Shown here: positions 22,510 through 25,499 of the stretch, one piece after another
Numbering within the stretch: the stretch's first letter is position 1
Layout of the letters: each line of letters begins with the position of its first letter
Assembly: GCA_946414975.1 (NCBI GenBank)
Contig: CAMKQS010000017.1
Location: 1 to 25,499 of the forward strand
Length of the DNA: 25,499 bases
Source of the DNA: an uncultured Caryophanales bacterium
GTDB taxonomy: Bacteria > Bacillota_I > Bacilli_A > RF39 > UBA660
Reading direction: 5' to 3'
Translations under genes and position numbers: made by a program
The notes under the pieces: model-generated
Seen by the model: the letters and a program-made list of their open reading frames with translations, nothing else
Database searches by the model: none
Told to the model about the DNA's origin: nothing

Positions 22510-23073
22510 ATGAAAAAATATAGAATAATTAATAAGTTTAATGATATATCTTTACTTGTAAACAAAGATTATCATCTTCCTTTAACATATACTCCAGATA
22601 ATTTAGAAAAAATCAATGATTTATATAGTGAAAACATTCAATATTTAAAACAGGAAGCTAGGATTAATTTTGAAAAAATGGCTAAAGATATAGAAAAATT
22701 AAACATGAAAATAATTGCTGTATCGACTTATCGTGATAGTAGCTATCAAGATAAATTATTTAAGAAGTATGTAAAAGATAAGGGATTAGAATATGCAAAA
22801 ATGTGTAGTGCACAAGCGGGTGCATCTGAACATCAAACAGGTCTTGCAGTTGATATTGCAAATAATTCTTTAGATTATGATAATTTTGATAAAACTAAAG
22901 AATTTAATTGGGTATCTAAGAATTGTTATAAATATGGTTTTATTCTTAGATATCCTAAAGATAAAACTAATATAACTAAATATAAATATGAACCATGGCA
23001 CTATAGATATGTAGGAGATATTGCTGAATATATTTATAAAAATAATTTAACTTTAGAAGAATATAAAAACTAA
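22510..23073 (+). CDS. VanY/LdcB-type D,D- or L,D-carboxypeptidase (M15B)
   Basis: This 187-residue metallopeptidase domain is of the VanY family, which removes the terminal D-Ala or acts on tetrapeptides in peptidoglycan. The zinc motifs are complete: SEHQTGLAVDIA (His and Asp ligands, about 117-128) and EPWHYRYVG (catalytic Glu and His ligand, about 164-172). The substrate-side segment AVSTYRDSSYQDKLF is also typical. Most relatives have a membrane anchor, but here the N terminus (MKKYRIINKFNDISLLVNKD) is hydrophilic and the upstream in-frame codons give no signal peptide. So export is unexplained, or the enzyme acts on cytoplasmic recycling products. No ribosome site precedes the ATG (ATTATTAAGT). 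It is the only plus-strand gene and ends in a 4-base overlap (CTAA) with the convergent MmcQ-like gene. Confidence 0.9.
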   Translation: MKKYRIINKFNDISLLVNKDYHLPLTYTPDNLEKINDLYSENIQYLKQEARINFEKMAKDIEKLNMKIIAVSTYRDSSYQDKLFKKYVKDKGLEYAKMCSAQAGASEHQTGLAVDIANNSLDYDNFDKTKEFNWVSKNCYKYGFILRYPKDKTNITKYKYEPWHYRYVGDIAEYIYKNNLTLEEYKN

Positions 23074-23735
23074 TCGAAAGTTAATATATAACTTGTATCG
23101 ATTAGTTTAAATAATATTTTATCTTCTATTTTATTATCAAGGATAATAGTTATCCAATGTTTTTTATTCATATGGTATCCTTTAAATATATTTATATTAT
23201 CTATTATATTTTCTATTCTATCTGTTGGATGCTTAATATCAATAATCTCTATTATATCATCACTATCTATTCCAAGCTTCCTTTTAGTAATAGTCATAAC
23301 TAATAAATACCACTTACCATTAGAATTTCTAGCTATAGCACAATCAGGAGTATCATTCCATAAATATTCTAGCTTTGCATTATACTTTTTATTAATATAA
23401 TTAATTACTTTTTTTGTTTGTTTTTGTTTAAATATATCATCATCAAAACAATTATTAATAATATCATCGATAATATATTCATATTCTATTTTTATTTTGG
23501 ATACAAATTCTCCACTTGCACTATCTATATCTACTAATATATATTCTAAATTATCATCAGATTCTATTACTTTAGATATTAAATTATTGTTACTATATAT
23601 AACTTCAACATAGAATTTATTATCATTTATATACTTCTTATAGATATACTTATCATTTATTTTCTTAAATCCAAAATCTATTAATTTTTTATAATTTATT
23701 TTTTTTAACTTTAATTTATTTTTTAAATTTTTCAT
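23070..23735 (-). CDS. MmcQ/YjbR-family protein with N-terminal extension
   Basis: This 221-residue protein has a C-terminal half (about 105-221) fitting the MmcQ/YjbR (DUF419) family, a small double-wing-like fold: YLWNDTPDCAIARNSNGKWYLLVM, KLGIDSDDIIEIIDIKHPT, and the hallmark GYHMNKKHWITIILD, followed by LFKLIDTSYIL. The N-terminal 100 residues form an extra domain with strand/helix character (YIYKKYINDNKFYVEVIYS) that I do not recognise. The biochemical function of the family is not established, though DNA binding has been proposed. There is no ribosome site; a strong promoter (TTGATA-17-TATAAT) ends just 6 bases before the ATG, so the transcript should start at or next to the AUG. Confidence 0.85.
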   Translation of the reverse strand: MKNLKNKLKLKKINYKKLIDFGFKKINDKYIYKKYINDNKFYVEVIYSNNNLISKVIESDDNLEYILVDIDSASGEFVSKIKIEYEYIIDDIINNCFDDDIFKQKQTKKVINYINKKYNAKLEYLWNDTPDCAIARNSNGKWYLLVMTITKRKLGIDSDDIIEIIDIKHPTDRIENIIDNINIFKGYHMNKKHWITIILDNKIEDKILFKLIDTSYILTFD

Positions 23736-23741
23736 AAATAA

Positions 23742-23770
23742 ATTATATAATATATTATTATTTTTATCAA
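23742..23770 (-). promoter_or_regulatory. Promoter giving a leaderless MmcQ-like mRNA
   Basis: Minus strand TTGATA, 17-base spacer, TATAAT, then TTATTT and the ATG at 23735. Usual start-site spacing of 6-8 bases puts +1 on or beside the AUG, and no Shine-Dalgarno is present. Confidence 0.72.
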
Positions 23771-23776
23771 TTATAT

Positions 23777-24508
23777 TTAATAATTAACATAAGTATGAGG
23801 AGGAGTTATTATATCTATTTCATCAGATACTTGAATAACATCTTTTTTTTCTTTTATCTTTAAAGTACCACTAACAGGATAAATATATACTCTACCTGTA
23901 TCATCACCAATAGCCATTTTATTGTTATAATACATATAATCGTCACTAATATTATCTTTTTTCTCTATAACTGGTGTTATTTTATACTCTCCTATATCTT
24001 CTCCTTCTTCTCTTTTAAAAGTAATATTAAATTTATCCATTATATTATTAGGATTATTATTATGCATAACAATACTATATTTATATTCAGGATCATTATC
24101 TCCTTTATATTTTTCTAAATCATTAGCATATACATAAATAGCTGTATAAATCTCATGACGAATAGCCTTACTACTTTCATATTCACCTATTCCCTTTATA
24201 CGTTCCCAAATAAATCCTGCACTACTCATACCTTTAGCAGTACTACTCCAATCATTTAAATCATCAACATTATCCCTTCTATTTTTTGTATAAGCATATT
24301 CTCTTATATAATCTACTCCCTCAACTAAATTACTATCGACAATTATTCCTACAGGACTTTCTACATCCTTATTCCAAGTATCAGATCCATCATACCATTT
24401 ATAAAGTAAATTCTCACTACACTTACTATTTATATCAATTGCACTTACATAACCTAAAAAACTATAAAACATTACTACAAACAATATACTTGTAATTATT
24501 TTTTTCAT
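23777..24508 (-). CDS. Secreted protein encoded next to the sortase
   Basis: This 243-residue protein has a clear signal peptide (MKKIITSILFVVMFYSFLGY, cleavage probable after VSA). The exported part has KCSENLLYKWYDGSD, a middle helical stretch (HEIYTAIYVYANDLEKYKGD) and strand-rich C-terminal segments (FNITFKREE, YKITPVIEKK, RVYIYPVSGTLKIKEKKDV). The C terminus (TPPHTYVNY) has no LPxTG or NPxTG motif and no hydrophobic/positively charged tail, so it is not a canonical sortase substrate. It lies 11 bases downstream of the sortase with AGAAAGGAA as ribosome site and is certainly co-transcribed. Function unknown; a partner, regulator or unusual substrate of the sortase is possible (inference). 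Confidence 0.83.
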   Translation of the reverse strand: MKKIITSILFVVMFYSFLGYVSAIDINSKCSENLLYKWYDGSDTWNKDVESPVGIIVDSNLVEGVDYIREYAYTKNRRDNVDDLNDWSSTAKGMSSAGFIWERIKGIGEYESSKAIRHEIYTAIYVYANDLEKYKGDNDPEYKYSIVMHNNNPNNIMDKFNITFKREEGEDIGEYKITPVIEKKDNISDDYMYYNNKMAIGDDTGRVYIYPVSGTLKIKEKKDVIQVSDEIDIITPPHTYVNY

Positions 24509-24519
24509 ATTATTCCTTT

Positions 24520-25242
24520 CTAATTATTCATTTTTTTAGCTACTATAAGTAAATACTTATTTTCATATTCTTTATAACTATCTAAATTAGAACATGTTTG
24601 TAATATTAGTATCTTATCCGATTCATTTAATAATACATCTGTTTTATACCATGATTTATCTTTAAGATTATTAATATGATTAAACCATTCTATATCATTT
24701 TTAAAATTAATCTTAGTATAAAACCAATCAGATGTCTCAATAAATACCGAAAATATTTCATATTTAATTACTTCATTTTCATAATTTAGATAAATATATT
24801 TATTATTTTCATAAAAATCTTCATTATAATATTTTTCTAAATTACTAAATGGCGCATTATATTTACTTGAATTATGACCATATATAATTATTTTTCTATC
24901 ATCTTTATTTACTCTATAATCCATAAATGGACTACCTAGTTTATCAGTCTTTTTATATAAATTTTTATCCATATAATATTCATTATCTTTATTCTTTACA
25001 ACTGGTGTAGATATTACATTTGGTATTGATATATAACCTACAATATCATCATTATTATATTCTAGTTTTAAAGAATTAATATCTTTATTATCATAATGAC
25101 TAATATGCACTTTATCTTTTACTGAATTAGATATTTCTATTTTATCTACTTGAATATTATTTTCTTTTAATATATTAAAAGATATCACTACAAATAAAAA
25201 TGAAAATATAAAGCCTAAACAAAATATTTTTTTATGTTTTAT
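24520..25242 (-). CDS. Class B sortase-like transpeptidase, apparent AUA start
   Basis: Sortases cut a sorting motif and join the protein to the cell envelope. The catalytic His is in KIIIYGHNSSKY and the Cys in LILQTCSNLD. YISIPNVISTPVV and PFMDYRVNKDD follow the class B pattern. The catalytic Arg normally in the last strand (RxVVVA) is not there: the segment reads ENKYLLIVAKK, with Lys or Tyr at the position. Translation from the first standard codon (GTG 25188) would lose the membrane anchor. Extending in frame gives KHKKIFCLGFIFSFLFVV, an ideal signal anchor, right after a perfect AGGAGG; the codon 7 bases from it is ATA (25240-25242). So the start is probably AUA (or AUU 3 bases earlier), unless that base is a mutation or error. 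Expected at the membrane's outer face. Confidence 0.85.
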   Translation of the reverse strand: MKHKKIFCLGFIFSFLFVVISFNILKENNIQVDKIEISNSVKDKVHISHYDNKDINSLKLEYNNDDIVGYISIPNVISTPVVKNKDNEYYMDKNLYKKTDKLGSPFMDYRVNKDDRKIIIYGHNSSKYNAPFSNLEKYYNEDFYENNKYIYLNYENEVIKYEIFSVFIETSDWFYTKINFKNDIEWFNHINNLKDKSWYKTDVLLNESDKILILQTCSNLDSYKEYENKYLLIVAKKMNN

Positions 25243-25270
25243 AATATAACCTCCTATCTATTTAAATAGT

Positions 25271-25298
25271 AACATATATAAAATAAGAAAAATGTCAA
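25271..25298 (-). promoter_or_regulatory. Promoter of the sortase operon
   Basis: Minus strand TTGACA, 16-base spacer, TATGTT, 15 bases before the AGGAGG of the sortase. The -35 is perfect and follows directly on the T tract of the upstream terminator; the -10 is moderate. Confidence 0.6.
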
Positions 25299-25301
25299 AA
25301 A

Positions 25302-25325
25302 AAATAGTATAATTAAATACTATTT
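25302..25325 (-). terminator. Terminator of the FtsL/DivIC-like gene
   Basis: Minus strand AAATAGTAT, 6-base loop, ATACTATTT: a perfect 9-bp stem, then T's leading into TTGACA. The TAG stop of the division gene is inside the stem. Confidence 0.9.
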
Positions 25326-25499
25326 CTTATCAATAATTATTATATTTTCATTATTATATGCAAGACCCATCTCTTTTAATATTGAATCCATATTTTCATA
25401 AGAAGTAAGTTCATTAACTTGCATAGCTAAACTTTCATTAGTACTTTTTTGTTTTTCGATTTTCGAATTAATCTTTTCAATTTGAATTTTCAAATTACT
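25320..25499 (-). CDS. FtsL/DivIC-like septum protein, C-terminal part
   Basis: The gene enters from beyond the window; about 59 C-terminal residues are visible. A coiled coil (NLKIQIEKINSKIEKQKSTN) is followed by LAMQVNELTSYENMDSILKE and the ending MGLAYNNENIIIIDKK. The sequence of coiled coil, L..L.s.e.i...A/E.MG and a short beta-type ending is characteristic of FtsL/DivIC septum-formation proteins, which form the FtsL-DivIC(FtsB) heterodimer of the divisome at the outer membrane face. The N-terminal membrane segment would be outside the window. Its stop codon is part of its terminator. Confidence 0.75.
   Translation of the reverse strand, partial: SNLKIQIEKINSKIEKQKSTNESLAMQVNELTSYENMDSILKEMGLAYNNENIIIIDKK

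Noticed and set aside
1..25499. Mycoplasma-type code (TGA as Trp), suggested by extreme AT content
   Set aside because: TGA ends the HAD-PRTase gene exactly at an ATGA overlap, Trp is written TGG, and wall-related genes are present.
1..25499. tRNA, rRNA or riboswitch
   Set aside because: No cloverleaf, GTTCGAATC-like T arm or known riboswitch core was seen in the intergenic gaps, which are short and taken up mostly by terminators and promoters.

Overview
The window is about three-quarters A+T and almost every gene lies on the minus strand. It encodes a class B sortase-like enzyme, an FtsL/DivIC-like division protein, a D-Ala-D-Ala carboxypeptidase, a lipoprotein with a lipobox, a prepilin and strong AGGAGG-type ribosome sites. 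This points to a low-GC Gram-positive (Bacillota), plausibly host-associated (inference). TGA ends at least one gene, so the ordinary bacterial code is used.

Region 1 (about 303-9262) is an integrated mobile element of roughly 8.95 kb sitting inside a host dac gene. The N-terminal half of dac lies at 9255-9637 and the C-terminal part at 2-310. Both ends carry GTAGCTAT (minus strand) inside a 17-bp, 15/17-matching repeat, and joining the halves restores the frame (SGNDAVVA|MAEF). The element has a large serine recombinase, a small upstream companion gene, and a compact operon: HTH-WYL regulator, NT5C-like HAD phosphatase, HAD-phosphoribosyltransferase fusion, chloramphenicol-acetyltransferase-like protein (frameshifted), alpha/beta hydrolase, and PfkB kinase-double SIS fusion. 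I see no conjugation, replication or phage genes. The cargo resembles a small sugar/nucleotide metabolite pathway under WYL control and is the best candidate for an undescribed system. The recombination site lies inside the 3' end of the recombinase gene, so integration swaps its C-terminal tail; the displaced original tail and a terminator-like hairpin are still visible at the other end of the element (9148-9262).

Region 2 (9699-17033) is a host operon of envelope/stress type: VWA lipoprotein, XpaC-like protein, membrane-anchored solute-binding-like protein, an unknown protein, TelA and a CbbX/SpoVK-type AAA+ ATPase, read from a promoter at 17005-17033.

Region 3 (17035-19841) is an array of four tandem paralogues of an unrecognised family (one a pseudogene), with a consensus TTGACA-17-TATAAT promoter and a duplicated terminator.

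Region 4 (19847-25499) holds a Nudix hydrolase, a prepilin-like surface protein, a membrane-anchored unknown, a VanY-type carboxypeptidase (the only plus-strand gene), an MmcQ/YjbR-like protein with an apparently leaderless mRNA, a secreted unknown, a sortase with an apparent non-standard start codon, and the end of an FtsL/DivIC-like gene. No gene-free stretch exceeds about 160 bases; several intergenic gaps hold a terminator run directly into the next promoter.
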